A DNA stretch of 62,813 bases from Mycobacterium sp. (GTDB lineage Bacteria; Actinomycetota; Actinomycetes; Mycobacteriales; Mycobacteriaceae): the NCBI GenBank assembly GCA_023264735.1, contig JAHFVD010000025.1, positions 1 to 62,813 on the forward strand. Reading direction: 5' to 3'. The translations under genes and the position numbers were made by a program. Of the stretch, positions 16,064-25,720 are shown piece after piece (positions within the stretch are counted from its first letter, which is position 1; every line of letters begins with the position of its first letter). Under the pieces are notes generated by a model. That model did not search any database and was not told the DNA's origin. It saw only the letters and a program-made list of their open reading frames with translations.

Positions 16064-17233
16064 GTGTCTAATCCTGCGCCCCGTCAGGGCCACGAATTGA
16101 CTGATGCGACAACGGTGTTCCGCACCGAACAGCGGTTCACCGATCCTGCTACTGCGACGCCGCAGCCCGAACCGGACTGGCTGGCCCCGACGCCACCTAT
16201 CGGCATCCCGATGGATCCGTTGCCGGCTCCGGCTCCGCTGTTCAACCAGTATGTCGTCGAACAACCGGCGTACCGGCCGACCGTGCCGCCGACACCGTAT
16301 CCGGACCTGTCGACCAGTTCGCTGCTGCGACAGGTCAAGCCAGCGCCGTCAGAAGGCTGGCGCAAGTGGCTGTATGTGCTGTCGGGCAAGCTGATCAACG
16401 TCGGTGAGGGTCCGGGCGCCGCGCGTCGCCACAGCCTCACCGCACAGGTGAACCGCCCGCTGTCGGGGTGCTATAAGGTCGCTGTGCTGTCGCTGAAGGG
16501 CGGGGTCGGTAAGACGACGATCACCGCGACCCTGGGCGGCACGTTCGCCTCGATCCGCGGTGACCGGGTGGTGGCGGTCGACGCCAACCCCGACCGCGGC
16601 ACGCTGAGCCAGAAGGTGCCGCTGGAGACTCCGGCCACCGTGCGCCACCTGTTGCGCGACGCCGACGGCATCGAGCGCTACAGCGACGTCCGTGGCTACA
16701 CCTCACAGGGTCCGAGCCGGCTGGAGGTGCTGGCCTCCGAGAGCGATCCGACGGTGTCCGAGGCGTTCAGCGGCGACGACTACGACCGGACGCTGGCGGT
16801 GCTCGAGCGCTTCTACAGCCTGGTGATCACCGATTGCGGGCCCGGTCTTCTGCACTCGGCGATGGCATCGGTGCTGAAACACGCCGACACCCTGATCGTG
16901 GTCAGTTCGGGTTCGGTGGACGGTGCCCGCAGTGCGTCGGCGACGCTGGACTGGCTCGACGCCCACGGCCACGAGGATCTGGTGCGCCGGTCGGTGTGTG
17001 TGGTCAACGCGGTGCGGCCGCGGACCGGCAAGGTCGACATGCAGAAGGTGGTCGATCACTTCTCCCGGCGCTGCCGCGCAGTGTGCGTCGTCCCGTTCGA
17101 CCCGCATCTGGAGGAGGGTGCCGAGGTTGAGCTCGATCGGTTGAAGCCGAAGACGCGGGAGGCGCTGATCCGGTTGGCCGCGGTGGTGGCAGACGGGTTC
17201 CCCGCGACCGATACAGTCGAGCGGTTCGGCTAG
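16064..17233 (+). CDS. MinD/ParA-type ATPase with proline-rich N-terminus
   Basis: A 389-residue protein. The first 110 residues are proline-rich and low complexity. The rest is a deviant Walker ATPase: L-K-G-G-V-G-K-T-T near residue 145, V-A-V-D-A-N-P-D-R-G after it, and I-T-D-C-G-P-G later. The layout resembles the EspI group linked to ESX secretion, but no ESX genes are nearby. GTG 16064 follows GGGGGA by seven bases; GTG 16058 lies too close. It corresponds to Rv0530. A role in positioning or in a secretion-linked process is inference. Confidence 0.85.
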   Translation: MSNPAPRQGHELTDATTVFRTEQRFTDPATATPQPEPDWLAPTPPIGIPMDPLPAPAPLFNQYVVEQPAYRPTVPPTPYPDLSTSSLLRQVKPAPSEGWRKWLYVLSGKLINVGEGPGAARRHSLTAQVNRPLSGCYKVAVLSLKGGVGKTTITATLGGTFASIRGDRVVAVDANPDRGTLSQKVPLETPATVRHLLRDADGIERYSDVRGYTSQGPSRLEVLASESDPTVSEAFSGDDYDRTLAVLERFYSLVITDCGPGLLHSAMASVLKHADTLIVVSSGSVDGARSASATLDWLDAHGHEDLVRRSVCVVNAVRPRTGKVDMQKVVDHFSRRCRAVCVVPFDPHLEEGAEVELDRLKPKTREALIRLAAVVADGFPATDTVERFG

Positions 17234-17391
17234 CGCGGGTTGTTGTCTCCGTGGCTCAGCCGCCACAGGAAGTCCGGATCGTCGTCGGGACCGACGACCC
17301 TGGTCTTCGTCCGATTCGATTGAGCGCGAATCGCACGCCATCCGACATAGACGGCAGCGGCGATGATCAGGACTAAGAGCAGGTACAGCAC
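17230..17391 (-). CDS. small single-helix membrane protein (Rv0530A-like)
   Basis: A 53-residue protein too short for usual gene callers. GTG at 17389-17391 follows AAAGGAGG, one of the best ribosome-binding sites in the window. Residues 2-19 form one membrane helix (L-Y-L-L-L-V-L-I-I-A-A-A-V-Y-V). A basic segment and an acidic tail with D-D-D-P-D-F-L-W-R follow. Its stop overlaps the MinD-like ATPase stop convergently. Position suggests Rv0530A; that equation is from memory. Confidence 0.8.
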   Translation of the reverse strand: MLYLLLVLIIAAAVYVGWRAIRAQSNRTKTRVVGPDDDPDFLWRLSHGDNNPR

Positions 17392-17438
17392 GTAAACCTC
17401 CTTTGTCCGAATATACGCGCGTCGGTAGGCTCGGCGCC

Positions 17439-17759
17439 GTGTCGGACAATTCGGATAACCAGACCTCGGGCTCGGCGGGCCGCCTAGCGCGTGACGTCGT
17501 CATCTACACGTTCGCGCGGATCGCTTTGGTGGTCGCTTTGACCGCGGTGATCTACTACGCCGCCCAGCTGATCGGGATTCGCGAGTTCCCGCTCATCGTG
17601 GCGCTGTTGTTCGCGATCGTGATCGCCTTGCCGCTGGGCATCTGGGTCCTGGCCCCGCTGCGCAAGCGCGCCACCGAGAGCATTGCGCTGGTCGACGAGC
17701 GCCGTCGCCGGGATCGTGAGCAGCTGCAGGCGCGGCTGCGTGGCAAAAAACAGGACTAG
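17439..17759 (+). CDS. DUF4229 family membrane protein
   Basis: A 106-residue protein with two membrane helices at about residues 20-45 and 50-72 and a basic, helical C-terminus ([12 protein letters not shown]). It fits DUF4229 and the position of Rv0531. GTG 17439 is chosen; an in-frame TTG at 17403 would add twelve residues. The stop overlaps the menA stop convergently by four bases. Function unknown. Confidence 0.82.
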   Translation: MSDNSDNQTSGSAGRLARDVVIYTFARIALVVALTAVIYYAAQLIGIREFPLIVALLFAIVIALPLGIWVLAPLRKRATESIALVDERRRRDREQLQARLRGKKQD

Positions 17760-18625
17760 CTAAAGCTCAACGCCAGCGCGACGGCGACGGACCAGACCAG
17801 CATGGTCAGACCGGTATCCCGCAGCACCGGGATGAGCTCACGACCGCCGAGACCGTGGCGCACCGGGCCGGCCGCACGCAACGCCAGCGGTGCCGCGACC
17901 AGTCCGACCGCACACCACGGTGTGGCCACCATCAGAACGAGCGTCAGCACACCGGCCAGCCCGAGCAGCGACTGGTAGAACACCCGGGTGCGGCCGTCGC
18001 CGAGGCGGACCGCCAGGGTCAGCTTGCCCGCGACCCGATCGGTCGGGATATCGCGAAGATTGTTGGCGACGAGCACCGCCGAGGACAGCGCGCCCATCGC
18101 GACAGCCAATGTCAGACCGACCCAGTCCACCCGCAGCGCCTGGGTGTACTGCGTGCCCAGCACCGCGACGAGCCCGAAGAAGACGAACACCGCGACCTCG
18201 CCGAAGCCGGCGTAGCCGTAGGGCCGCGAGCCGCCGGTGTACAGCCACGCCCCGGCGATACAGACCACGCCGACGGCGATCAGCCACGGAGCGCTGACGA
18301 TCGCCAGCGCGAGCCCGGCGACGGCACCTACCCCGAGGCTGACGATCGCGGCGGCCAGCACGGCCCGTGGCGTCGCCAACTTGGAGCCGACCAGGCGCAG
18401 CGGTCCGGCGCGCTCGTCGTCGGTGCCGCGAATGCCGTCGGAGTAGTCGTTGGCGAAGTTGACACCGATGATCAGCGCGAGCGAAACGGCAAGTGCCAGC
18501 AGCGCCTTCCACCACGCAAAGGCGTCCAACCACGCCGCCGCACCCGTGCCCGCGATCACCGGCGCCACCGCGTTGGGCAGGGTTCTGGGCCTGGCCCCCT
18601 CGATCCATTGCGCGATGCTCGCCAT
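17756..18625 (-). CDS. menA: 1,4-dihydroxy-2-naphthoate polyprenyltransferase
   Basis: A 289-residue UbiA-family membrane enzyme that attaches the polyprenyl chain to dihydroxynaphthoate, giving demethylmenaquinone. The two prenyl-diphosphate Mg2+ motifs are N-F-A-N-D-Y-S-D-G near residue 57 and [14 protein letters not shown] near 190. Eight or nine helices fit the family. It is read leftward, separate from the other men genes. In M. tuberculosis PE_PGRS6 and fabH lie between Rv0531 and menA; here there is no room for them because the stops overlap. Confidence 0.95.
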   Translation of the reverse strand: MASIAQWIEGARPRTLPNAVAPVIAGTGAAAWLDAFAWWKALLALAVSLALIIGVNFANDYSDGIRGTDDERAGPLRLVGSKLATPRAVLAAAIVSLGVGAVAGLALAIVSAPWLIAVGVVCIAGAWLYTGGSRPYGYAGFGEVAVFVFFGLVAVLGTQYTQALRVDWVGLTLAVAMGALSSAVLVANNLRDIPTDRVAGKLTLAVRLGDGRTRVFYQSLLGLAGVLTLVLMVATPWCAVGLVAAPLALRAAGPVRHGLGGRELIPVLRDTGLTMLVWSVAVALALSFS

Positions 18626-18962
18626 GCTCGCAATCGTCGCACGGGCCGTCGTCGAGGACGTCCGGGTCCGTTGTAGCCGACGATGTGATGTTTGCTAAAC
18701 GTCTAGCTTGACCGTCGGCTCGGTGTAGCTGGCCGCCCCGCCCCTTTTCTTCGCTAGCATCCGTCGATTTCCGCATCTGCCGTCGAAGTCAGCGCTCACC
18801 CGACACTCAATGGCTTTGCAGCACCACAAGTTGAGTTCGGCCGAGGTTCAGCTGTTGGCGCACCTGAAGAGCGCGCCAGATTGAAAGCGGCCGATGCGAC
18901 CCTCGACCTGCCGGACATCTGAGCGGGAAAGCCCACCGACGTCGATACACCACAATGGTTGA
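18626..18962. other. 337-base divergent gap with no convincing gene
   Basis: The gap separates menA (leftward) from the phosphorylase (rightward) and must hold both promoters. A palindrome GTTTGCTAAAC is present near the menA side. A 24-codon frame at 18810-18884 starts M-A-L-Q-H-H-K-L-S-S-A-E-V-Q but has no good ribosome-binding site and lower third-position GC than real genes here. I see no RNA gene. Confidence 0.5.
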
Positions 18963-19739
18963 ATGCTCGGAGTCATCGGCGGCAGCGGTTTCTACACGTT
19001 CTTCGGATCTGATGCGCGCAGCGTGAACCTGGACACCCCGTATGGCGAGCCCAGTGCGTCGATCACCGTCGGTCGGGTCGGCCATCATGAAGTGGCGTTC
19101 CTGCCGCGGCACGGCCTCAGCCACGAATTCTCTCCGCATACCGTGCCCTATCGGGCCAACATGTGGGCCTTGCGGGCGCTCGGGGTGCGACGGGTATTCG
19201 GGCCGTGCGCGGTAGGCAGCCTCACGCCCGAGCTCGGCCCCGGCGCGGTGGTTGTGCCCGATCAGCTGGTGGACCGTACCCGGGGTCGGGACGACACCTA
19301 CTTCGACTCCGGCGGTATCCATGTCGGGTTCGCCGATCCCTACTGTCCGACGTTGCGCGCCGCAGCCGCTGATCTACCGGGGGTGGTCGACGGCGGCACC
19401 ATGGTGGTGGTGCAGGGTCCGCGCTTCTCCACCCGCGCGGAGAGTCAGTGGTTCGCGCGCGAAGGGTTCTCCCTGATCAATATGACCGGGTATCCCGAGT
19501 CAGTCTTGGCTCGCGAGTTGGAAATGTGTTATGCCGCAGTTGCTTTGGTGACCGATCTCGATGCCGGCGTCGACGTTGGTGCAGGCGTTCGCGCAGTCGA
19601 CGTCTTCGCGGAATTCGAGAAGAACATGGGACCGTTCAAGAAGCTGGTGCTAGAGGCGATCGACCAGGTACCGCCCGATCGGGTCTGTGCGCATTGCCTT
19701 GCCCACGATGGTGTCGAGCTACCGTTCGACCTGCCGTGA
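18963..19739 (+). CDS. mtnP: 5'-methylthioadenosine/inosine phosphorylase family
   Basis: A 258-residue purine nucleoside phosphorylase superfamily member of the MTAP group. Motifs are I-G-G-S-G-F-Y at the N-terminus, P-R-H-G-L-S-H-E-F-S-P-H near 45-55, Y-R-A-N, Q-G-P-R-F-S-T-R-A-E-S and I-N-M-T-G-Y-P-E. It should split methylthioadenosine to adenine and methylthioribose-1-phosphate, salvaging a by-product of polyamine and other SAM reactions. ATG 18963 is the earliest start because a stop lies directly upstream in frame. The stop overlaps the epimerase start (GTGA). It corresponds to Rv0535. Confidence 0.9.
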   Translation: MLGVIGGSGFYTFFGSDARSVNLDTPYGEPSASITVGRVGHHEVAFLPRHGLSHEFSPHTVPYRANMWALRALGVRRVFGPCAVGSLTPELGPGAVVVPDQLVDRTRGRDDTYFDSGGIHVGFADPYCPTLRAAAADLPGVVDGGTMVVVQGPRFSTRAESQWFAREGFSLINMTGYPESVLARELEMCYAAVALVTDLDAGVDVGAGVRAVDVFAEFEKNMGPFKKLVLEAIDQVPPDRVCAHCLAHDGVELPFDLP

Positions 19740-20767
19740 GGGTATTGCTCACCGGCGCTGCCGGGTTCATCGGCAGTCGGGTACGGGCTGCTCTTGAGGC
19801 CGGCGGGTACGAGGTGGTTTCGGCCGACGTCATGCTCGACGCCGCTCACGGTCCCGATGCCGCTTTGCCCGACGGCTGTCACCGGGTTGACATGCGCGAT
19901 GCGGATACGTTGGCGCGCTTGGTGTCCGGGGTTGACATCGTGTGCCATCAGGCTGCTGTCGTGGGCGCCGGGGTCAACGCTGCCGATGCGCCGTCGTATG
20001 CCGGACACAACGACTACGGCACCGCGGTGCTGCTGGCGCAGATGTTCGAGGCCGGCGTGCAGCGGCTGGTGCTGGCGTCATCGATGGTGGTGTACGGCCA
20101 GGGCGGATATCACTGCCCGGTGCACGGTGTGGTCGATCCGGTGCCGCGTACCCGCGCCGATCTCGACGCCGGGGTGTTCGAGCACCGCTGTCCGATCGGT
20201 GGGGAGGAGCTGTCCTGGCGGGTCGTCGATGAGGACACGCCGCTGCGCCCGCGCAGCCTGTATGCCGCTAGCAAGACCGCCCAGGAGCATTACGCGCTCG
20301 CGTGGGCAGAGTCGACAGGGGGCTCGGTCGTCGCGCTGCGCTATCACAATGTGTATGGCCCCGGCATGCCGCGCGACACCCCGTACTCGGGGGTGGCGGC
20401 AATATTTCGGTCATCCCTTGAAAAAGGCGAAACGCCAAGAGTTTTCGAGGACGGCGGACAGATGCGCGATTTCGTTCACGTCGACGACATCGCGGCCGCC
20501 AACGTCGCAGCCGTGCGATCGGATGAGGACGGCTTCCTGGCCGTCAACGTCTGCTCCGGCCGGCCGATCTCGATCCTGACCGTCGCCACCCGACTCAGTG
20601 AAGCTCGTGGCGGACAGGCGCCGGTTGTCACCGGTCAATACCGGAGCGGCGATGTCCGCCACATCGTCGCCGACCCGACCCGGGCGAGTGACGTGCTGGG
20701 CTTCCGGGCCGCGATCGACCCACACGACGGCCTACGGGACTTCGCTTTCGCCCCCCTGAGAGTGTGA
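19736..20767 (+). CDS. NAD-dependent epimerase/dehydratase (GalE3-like)
   Basis: A 343-residue extended short-chain dehydrogenase. The NAD site is L-L-T-G-A-A-G-F-I-G-S-R at the N-terminus, and the catalytic set includes S-S-M-V-V-Y and Y-A-A-S-K. The R-Y-H-N-V-Y-G-P-G-M segment is typical of nucleotide-sugar epimerases. The substrate is probably a nucleotide sugar for the envelope but cannot be fixed. GTG start in a GTGA overlap with the phosphorylase. It matches galE3 (Rv0536) by position. Confidence 0.88.
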   Translation: MRVLLTGAAGFIGSRVRAALEAGGYEVVSADVMLDAAHGPDAALPDGCHRVDMRDADTLARLVSGVDIVCHQAAVVGAGVNAADAPSYAGHNDYGTAVLLAQMFEAGVQRLVLASSMVVYGQGGYHCPVHGVVDPVPRTRADLDAGVFEHRCPIGGEELSWRVVDEDTPLRPRSLYAASKTAQEHYALAWAESTGGSVVALRYHNVYGPGMPRDTPYSGVAAIFRSSLEKGETPRVFEDGGQMRDFVHVDDIAAANVAAVRSDEDGFLAVNVCSGRPISILTVATRLSEARGGQAPVVTGQYRSGDVRHIVADPTRASDVLGFRAAIDPHDGLRDFAFAPLRV

Positions 20768-20863
20768 GCCGTCACCCCGGGTGGTGTGGTGTGACGCCCA
20801 CCACGAGGCTAAACCCCTTCGCCCCGTGGGTATTTGAACGCGGTGGCGCGGGTCCTCAGAATC

Positions 20864-20879
20864 GGTGACAATGGTCACC
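20864..20879. promoter_or_regulatory. inverted repeat upstream of ahpC
   Basis: GGTGAC-AATG-GTCACC is a perfect 6-base inverted repeat about 85 bases before the ahpC start. It may be an operator or part of a weak terminator of the upstream epimerase gene. Confidence 0.35.
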
Positions 20880-20922
20880 CCTGGGCATGGAGGCCTGTCG
20901 AACCAACCCCGTCTCGCATAAT

Positions 20923-20937
20923 CTGGACTTGTTCCAG
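20923..20937. promoter_or_regulatory. candidate operator in the ahpC promoter
   Basis: CTGGA-CTTGT-TCCAG is a perfect 5-base inverted repeat, flanked by AA and TT pairs, ending 27 bases before the ahpC ATG. A -10-like TAATCT overlaps its left edge, so a bound protein would block transcription. Which regulator uses it is unknown; no oxyR gene is adjacent. Confidence 0.4.
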
Positions 20938-20964
20938 TTTAGATCTGAAGGAGTGGTGACATTC

Positions 20965-21552
20965 ATGGCTCTATTGACAATCGGTGATCAATTCCCGGCC
21001 TACGACCTGAAGGCGGTCGTCGGCGGTGACCTGTCCAAGGTCGACGCCAAGCAGCCCGACGACTACTTCATCCAGGTGACGAGTTCGGACAATCCGGGCA
21101 AGTGGCGAGTGATCTTCTTCTGGCCCAAGGATTTCACGTTCATCTGCCCGACGGAGATCGCAGCCTTCGGCAAGCTCAACGACGAGTTCGAGGACCGCGA
21201 CGCGCAGGTTCTCGGGGTGTCGGTGGACAACGAGTTCGTCCACTTCCAGTGGCGTGCCCAGCACGAGGATCTCAAGAAGCTGCCCTTCCCGATGGTGTCG
21301 GATCTGGGCCGCGGGCTCTGCGAGGCGACCGGTGTTCTCAACGCCGACGGTGTTGCGGATCGTGCGACCTTCATCGTCGATCCCAACAACGAGATCCAGT
21401 TCGTGTCCGTGACGGCCGGGTCGGTGGGCCGCAACGTCGACGAGGTGCTGCGGGTGCTCGATGCGCTGCAGTCCGACGAGTTGTGCGCGTGCAACTGGAA
21501 GAAGGGTGACCCGACGATCGACGCCGGCGAGCTGCTGGCCGAGGCGGTCTGA
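20965..21552 (+). CDS. ahpC: alkyl hydroperoxide reductase / peroxiredoxin
   Basis: A 195-residue 2-Cys peroxiredoxin that reduces organic peroxides and peroxynitrite. The peroxidatic cysteine is C61 in F-I-C-P-T-E. The resolving cysteines are C174 and C176 in C-A-C-N-W-K-K, the pattern of mycobacterial AhpC. ATG 20965 follows AAGGAG by about twelve bases; an upstream ATG at 20887 would add an unrelated N-terminus. ahpD follows after two bases. In many mycobacteria oxyR lies divergent to ahpC; here the upstream neighbour is the epimerase gene. Confidence 0.96.
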   Translation: MALLTIGDQFPAYDLKAVVGGDLSKVDAKQPDDYFIQVTSSDNPGKWRVIFFWPKDFTFICPTEIAAFGKLNDEFEDRDAQVLGVSVDNEFVHFQWRAQHEDLKKLPFPMVSDLGRGLCEATGVLNADGVADRATFIVDPNNEIQFVSVTAGSVGRNVDEVLRVLDALQSDELCACNWKKGDPTIDAGELLAEAV

Positions 21553-21554
21553 CC

Positions 21555-22088
21555 ATGAGCATCGATGCCATCAAAGAGGCATTGCCGGACTATGCGAAGG
21601 ATCTCAAGCTCAACCTCGGCAGCATCGTCCGGTCGACCGAGCTGACCGAACAGCAGTTGTGGGGCGCGCTGGTGGCAACCGCTGCGGCGAGCAAGTCCGA
21701 ACAGCTGCTGCGCGAGGTGACCGAGGACGCGCTGGACGTGCTGTCGGACGAGGCGTATCAGGCCGCGTTGGGTGCGGCCGCGATCATGGGGATGAACAAC
21801 GTCTTCTACCGCACGAAGCATCAGCTCGACGGTCGCTACGACGACCTGCGGGCTGGGTTGCGGATGAACATCATCGCCAATCCGGGGGTGGCCAAGGCGG
21901 ATTTCGAGCTGTGGTCGCTGGCGGTGTCGGCGATCAACGGCTGCGATCAGTGCCTGGCGGCTCATGAGAAGGAGCTTCGGGACGCCGACGTCTCCCGGAC
22001 GGTCATCTTCGAGGCCATCCGGGTTGCCGCGATCATGTCCGGGGTTGCGCAGGCGCTTCTAGCGACGCAGGCGTTGGCTACCGCCTGA
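21555..22088 (+). CDS. ahpD: alkyl hydroperoxidase AhpD
   Basis: A 177-residue helical protein that transfers electrons from lipoylated dihydrolipoamide succinyltransferase to AhpC. The active site is C130-x-x-C133 with H137 (C-D-Q-C-L-A-A-H), which agrees with the known M. tuberculosis numbering. It begins two bases after the ahpC stop. A long hairpin follows its stop. Confidence 0.95.
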   Translation: MSIDAIKEALPDYAKDLKLNLGSIVRSTELTEQQLWGALVATAAASKSEQLLREVTEDALDVLSDEAYQAALGAAAIMGMNNVFYRTKHQLDGRYDDLRAGLRMNIIANPGVAKADFELWSLAVSAINGCDQCLAAHEKELRDADVSRTVIFEAIRVAAIMSGVAQALLATQALATA

Positions 22089-22098
22089 CGAATCGGGA

Positions 22099-22146
22099 GC
22101 TCGGCACCCTTCCCAACCCGGTGGTTGGTTGGGAAGGGTGCCGAGC
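22099..22146. terminator. perfect 20-bp stem hairpin after ahpD
   Basis: Arms at 22099-22118 and 22127-22146 are perfectly complementary over 20 bases with an 8-base loop. It begins 10 bases after the ahpD stop and ends 13 bases before the next start codon. No T-tract follows, which is common in mycobacterial terminators. It should end or attenuate ahpCD transcription, or act as a bidirectional barrier. Confidence 0.65.
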
Positions 22147-22159
22147 GCATACTGGGCCG

Positions 22160-23287
22160 GTGAAGACTGAGATCTGCGACCAATTCGGCATTGAGTTCCC
22201 GTTGTTCGCGTTCAGTCACTGCCGCGATGTGGTCGCGGCGGTGACCAACGCGGGCGGATTCGGAGTGCTGGGCGGCACCGCATTCCGCCCCGATCAACTC
22301 GACCAGGAGTTGAGCTGGATCGACGAGCAGGTGAAGGGCAGGCCCTACGGCGTCGACATCATCGTTCCCGCCAAGTTTGAGGGCAAGGGCGAGAACCTGT
22401 CGTTCGATCAGCTCGCCGGCCGCATCCCGGACGACTTCCGCAGCTTCATCGACGAGCTGCTGGCTGCCCACGACATCGACATCAGCGACCAGCCTCGGGT
22501 GGCCGCGTCGTCGCTGAGCGGGGACACCGGCGCGAGCCTGCTCGAGGTCGCACTGGATCACCCGATCAAGTTGATGGCCAACGCACTTGGTGTACCGCCG
22601 GACTACATGATCGAAGCCGGTAAGCAGACCGGCATTCCCGTCGCCGCACTCGTCGGCGCCAAGGAACATGCCATCAAACAGGTCAACGCGGGTGTGGACC
22701 TGATCGTCGCGCAGGGCACCGAGGCCGGCGGTCACTGCGGCGAGGTGACCACCCTTGTGCTCATCCCCGAGGTGATCGAAGCCATCAAGCCAATTCGTGA
22801 AGTGCCCGTGCTGGCGGCCGGTGGGATCGTGACGGGCCGGCAGATGGCCGCGTCGGTGGCCCTCGGTGCTGCCGGTGCCTGGACGGGTTCGGTGTGGCTG
22901 ACCACCGAGGAGGCCGAGACCGCCCCACACACCGTGCAGAAGTTCCTGGCCGCGACATCGCGGGATACGGTCCGGTCGGCCGGACGCACCGGAAAGCCGT
23001 CGCGGCAACTAGTTTCGGATTGGACCGACGCCTGGACGCCGCACGAGGGTGGTCGGGAGCCGCTGCCGTTGCCGCTGCAGAACATGATCGCCGAGCCGGT
23101 GCTGCGCCGCATCGACAAGCTGGCCGAGGGCGGCCATCCGGGCGCTCAGGCGTTGGCCACGTACTTCGTCGGCCAGGGTGTGGGCCTGATGAACAAGGTC
23201 AAGCCCGCCCGCGAAGTCGTCCTGGAGTTCATCGAGGACTACCTCGCGGCGGCCGAACGGCTGTGCAGGTCACTCGACGACGACTGA
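22160..23287 (+). CDS. nitronate monooxygenase family flavoprotein
   Basis: A 375-residue TIM-barrel FMN protein of the nitronate monooxygenase / 2-nitropropane dioxygenase family. It opens with F-G-I-E-F-P-L-F-A-F. FMN phosphate motifs are A-Q-G-T-E-A-G-G-H-C-G and A-A-G-G-I-V-T-G-R-Q, followed by L-G-A-A-G-A-W-T-G. GTG 22160 is chosen because the other candidate, at 22121, falls inside the hairpin loop. Substrate may be a nitronate or another activated carbonyl compound. It converges with the TIGR03085 gene, with stops directly adjacent. Confidence 0.85.
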   Translation: MKTEICDQFGIEFPLFAFSHCRDVVAAVTNAGGFGVLGGTAFRPDQLDQELSWIDEQVKGRPYGVDIIVPAKFEGKGENLSFDQLAGRIPDDFRSFIDELLAAHDIDISDQPRVAASSLSGDTGASLLEVALDHPIKLMANALGVPPDYMIEAGKQTGIPVAALVGAKEHAIKQVNAGVDLIVAQGTEAGGHCGEVTTLVLIPEVIEAIKPIREVPVLAAGGIVTGRQMAASVALGAAGAWTGSVWLTTEEAETAPHTVQKFLAATSRDTVRSAGRTGKPSRQLVSDWTDAWTPHEGGREPLPLPLQNMIAEPVLRRIDKLAEGGHPGAQALATYFVGQGVGLMNKVKPAREVVLEFIEDYLAAAERLCRSLDDD

Positions 23288-23908
23288 TCACAAACCCTTG
23301 GGCGCGTCCTGCACGGCTTGTACGACCTCCGGATCGCCGCTGTAGTCGACCCGGGCGAGCCGTCCGGTCGAGAACAGCAGTAATTCCTCAGGGGGACCGG
23401 TCACCGTCACCGCAGGGCCGCGGCCGGCGATCAGCACCGTCTGACCGTCCGGAGTGCGCAACTGCACCCGGGCGGGCATCTTCGACAGGGTGAGCCGGGC
23501 CATCATCCCGAGCGTGCGGCGCAGCCTGCCGGTCAGGTCTGAGTCCAACGTCCGCGGTTGCCAGTTCGGCTGGGCGCGGCGGATGTCCTCGTGGTGGATG
23601 AACATTTCGGCGACGTTGGCGACCGAGTCGACGAGCTTGAGCGGCGAGTAGAGCGGTGGACCCGCGGCCACCTTGTTCACCAGGTCGTCCCATTCGGTGT
23701 GCTCGGCCACGTCTTCCTGGACCCGCGCGGTGTGGGCCGCGAACCGGGGGATGAGGATACCCGGTGCGGCATCGACGCGATATTCGCGAACCATCAAGTG
23801 CGCGGCCAGGTCTCGGGCATCCCAGCCGTCACACAAGGTGGGTGCGTCGGGCCCGACCTCGCGCAGGGCTGCGATGAGAGCGGCACGTTCGCGTTGGGCT
23901 ACGGACAT
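23288..23908 (-). CDS. TIGR03085 family metal-binding protein
   Basis: A 206-residue protein of the DinB / mycothiol-dependent isomerase-like fold. The N-terminal T-L-C-D-G-W-D-A-R-D-L-A-A-H-L and the later E-M-F-I-H-H-E-D supply three histidines expected to bind a metal. The family is widespread in actinobacteria and may use mycothiol, but the reaction is unknown. It ends exactly where the nitronate monooxygenase gene ends and starts 56 bases after the histidine kinase stop on the same strand. Confidence 0.82.
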   Translation of the reverse strand: MSVAQRERAALIAALREVGPDAPTLCDGWDARDLAAHLMVREYRVDAAPGILIPRFAAHTARVQEDVAEHTEWDDLVNKVAAGPPLYSPLKLVDSVANVAEMFIHHEDIRRAQPNWQPRTLDSDLTGRLRRTLGMMARLTLSKMPARVQLRTPDGQTVLIAGRGPAVTVTGPPEELLLFSTGRLARVDYSGDPEVVQAVQDAPKGL

Positions 23909-23964
23909 CTCTATCTCCTATTTCCCGGCACGGCGACGGTCGACTTATCCAGGCTACCGACCGA

Positions 23965-24973
23965 TTATTCGGCCAGCGGTAGCCGGACCTCGAAGCGAGC
24001 CCCGTGCGCGGTGTTGAGCGCCGACAGTGTCCCCCGGTGCGCCTGCACCAGCCCGGCCGCGATCGCCAACCCCAGCCCCGAACCGCTCGGCAACGACGAA
24101 TCCTCGCGCGGAATACGGCTATTCGACCCGCGGTAGGCCACGTCGAAGACGCGCGGAAGATCCGCTTCGTCGATGCCGACCCCGGTGTCGTCCACCCGGG
24201 CCCACGCCCCGTCCGCGTCGGTGCCCAGCGCCAGCGTCACCGTCCCGCCCGAGGGAGTATGGGCGATGGCGTTGGCCACCAGGTTGGACAGCACCCGAAC
24301 CAGAGCGCGGTCGCTCCCGATTACCGGCACCGGCTCGTCGGGTAGGGCTGCCACCAGGCGCACGCCGGAGCGTTCCGCGGCGATCTTGTGGGCTGCCACC
24401 ACGTCGTCGATCACCTCGTCGAGTGCCACCTTGTCGTACGGCGCGTGGATCGCGCCGGCGTTGATCTTCGACATCTCGAACAGGTCGTCGACCATCTCGG
24501 AGAGCCGGACCGATTCATGCTCGATATGTTTGGCTTGCATGCGAATTTCGTCACCGCTGACGACGCCGTCGGCGATGGCCTCGGCCAACGCCTGGATACC
24601 GGCCAGCGGAGTACGCAGGTCATGGCTGACGAACGCAACCAGCTGCCGTCGGGACTGTTCGGCCATCCGCTCGGCCTCGCGAATTTCCTTTTCCCACACC
24701 GTCCGTCGCGCTTGATAGCGGGCCAGCATCACCGCAGCGGGCAGCGTCACGATCGCCACGATCAGCAGCACGATAGCGATCGAGGTGAATGTGCTGGTGA
24801 TCATGAACCCGCTCGCGCCCAGCACCCCCGTCAGCGTGGCCAGCGTCGGGATCAGCACCAGTACCGCCATGGTGACGGTCATCGACAAGGATCGGGCAAG
24901 ACGAATCACCAAAGCGCCGAGCAGGACCACCGGCAGTGAGCAGGCCAGCGCCAGCACCGCCATCCGGGCTAGC

Positions 24974-24993
<20 letters not shown>
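23965..24993 (-). CDS. sensor histidine kinase
   Basis: A 342-residue membrane kinase. Two or three hydrophobic segments occupy residues 10-85 with almost no extracytoplasmic loop, which suggests it senses within the membrane or from the cytosol. The dimerisation box is F-V-S-H-D-L-R-T-P-L, then N-L-V-A-N-A-I-A-H-T, D-D-T-G-V-G-I and G-S-G-L-G-L-A-I-A. The start is uncertain: GTG 24993 overlaps the regulator by 20 bases, while an earlier GTG at 25026 would overlap by 53. It is the second gene of the two-component operon. Confidence 0.88.
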
Positions 24994-25678
<685 letters not shown>

Positions 25679-25720
25679 AGCTCAGAAGGTTAACGAACAA
25701 CGCTCCTCACCTGCATCGAC

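Noticed and set aside
18810..18884. 24-codon frame in the menA-mtnP gap as a gene or gene remnant
   Set aside because: No ribosome-binding site, lower third-position GC than neighbours and no recognisable family.
20768..20964. oxyR gene or remnant divergent from ahpC
   Set aside because: The gap is under 200 bases, has no LysR-like reading frame, and the upstream gene is an epimerase.
22099..22146. CRISPR repeat or mobile element end
   Set aside because: The palindrome occurs once, without spacers, direct repeats or a transposase.
22121..22159. Upstream GTG start for the nitronate monooxygenase
   Set aside because: The codon falls in the loop of the 20-base hairpin and adds 13 residues without family resemblance; GTG 22160 fits the family.
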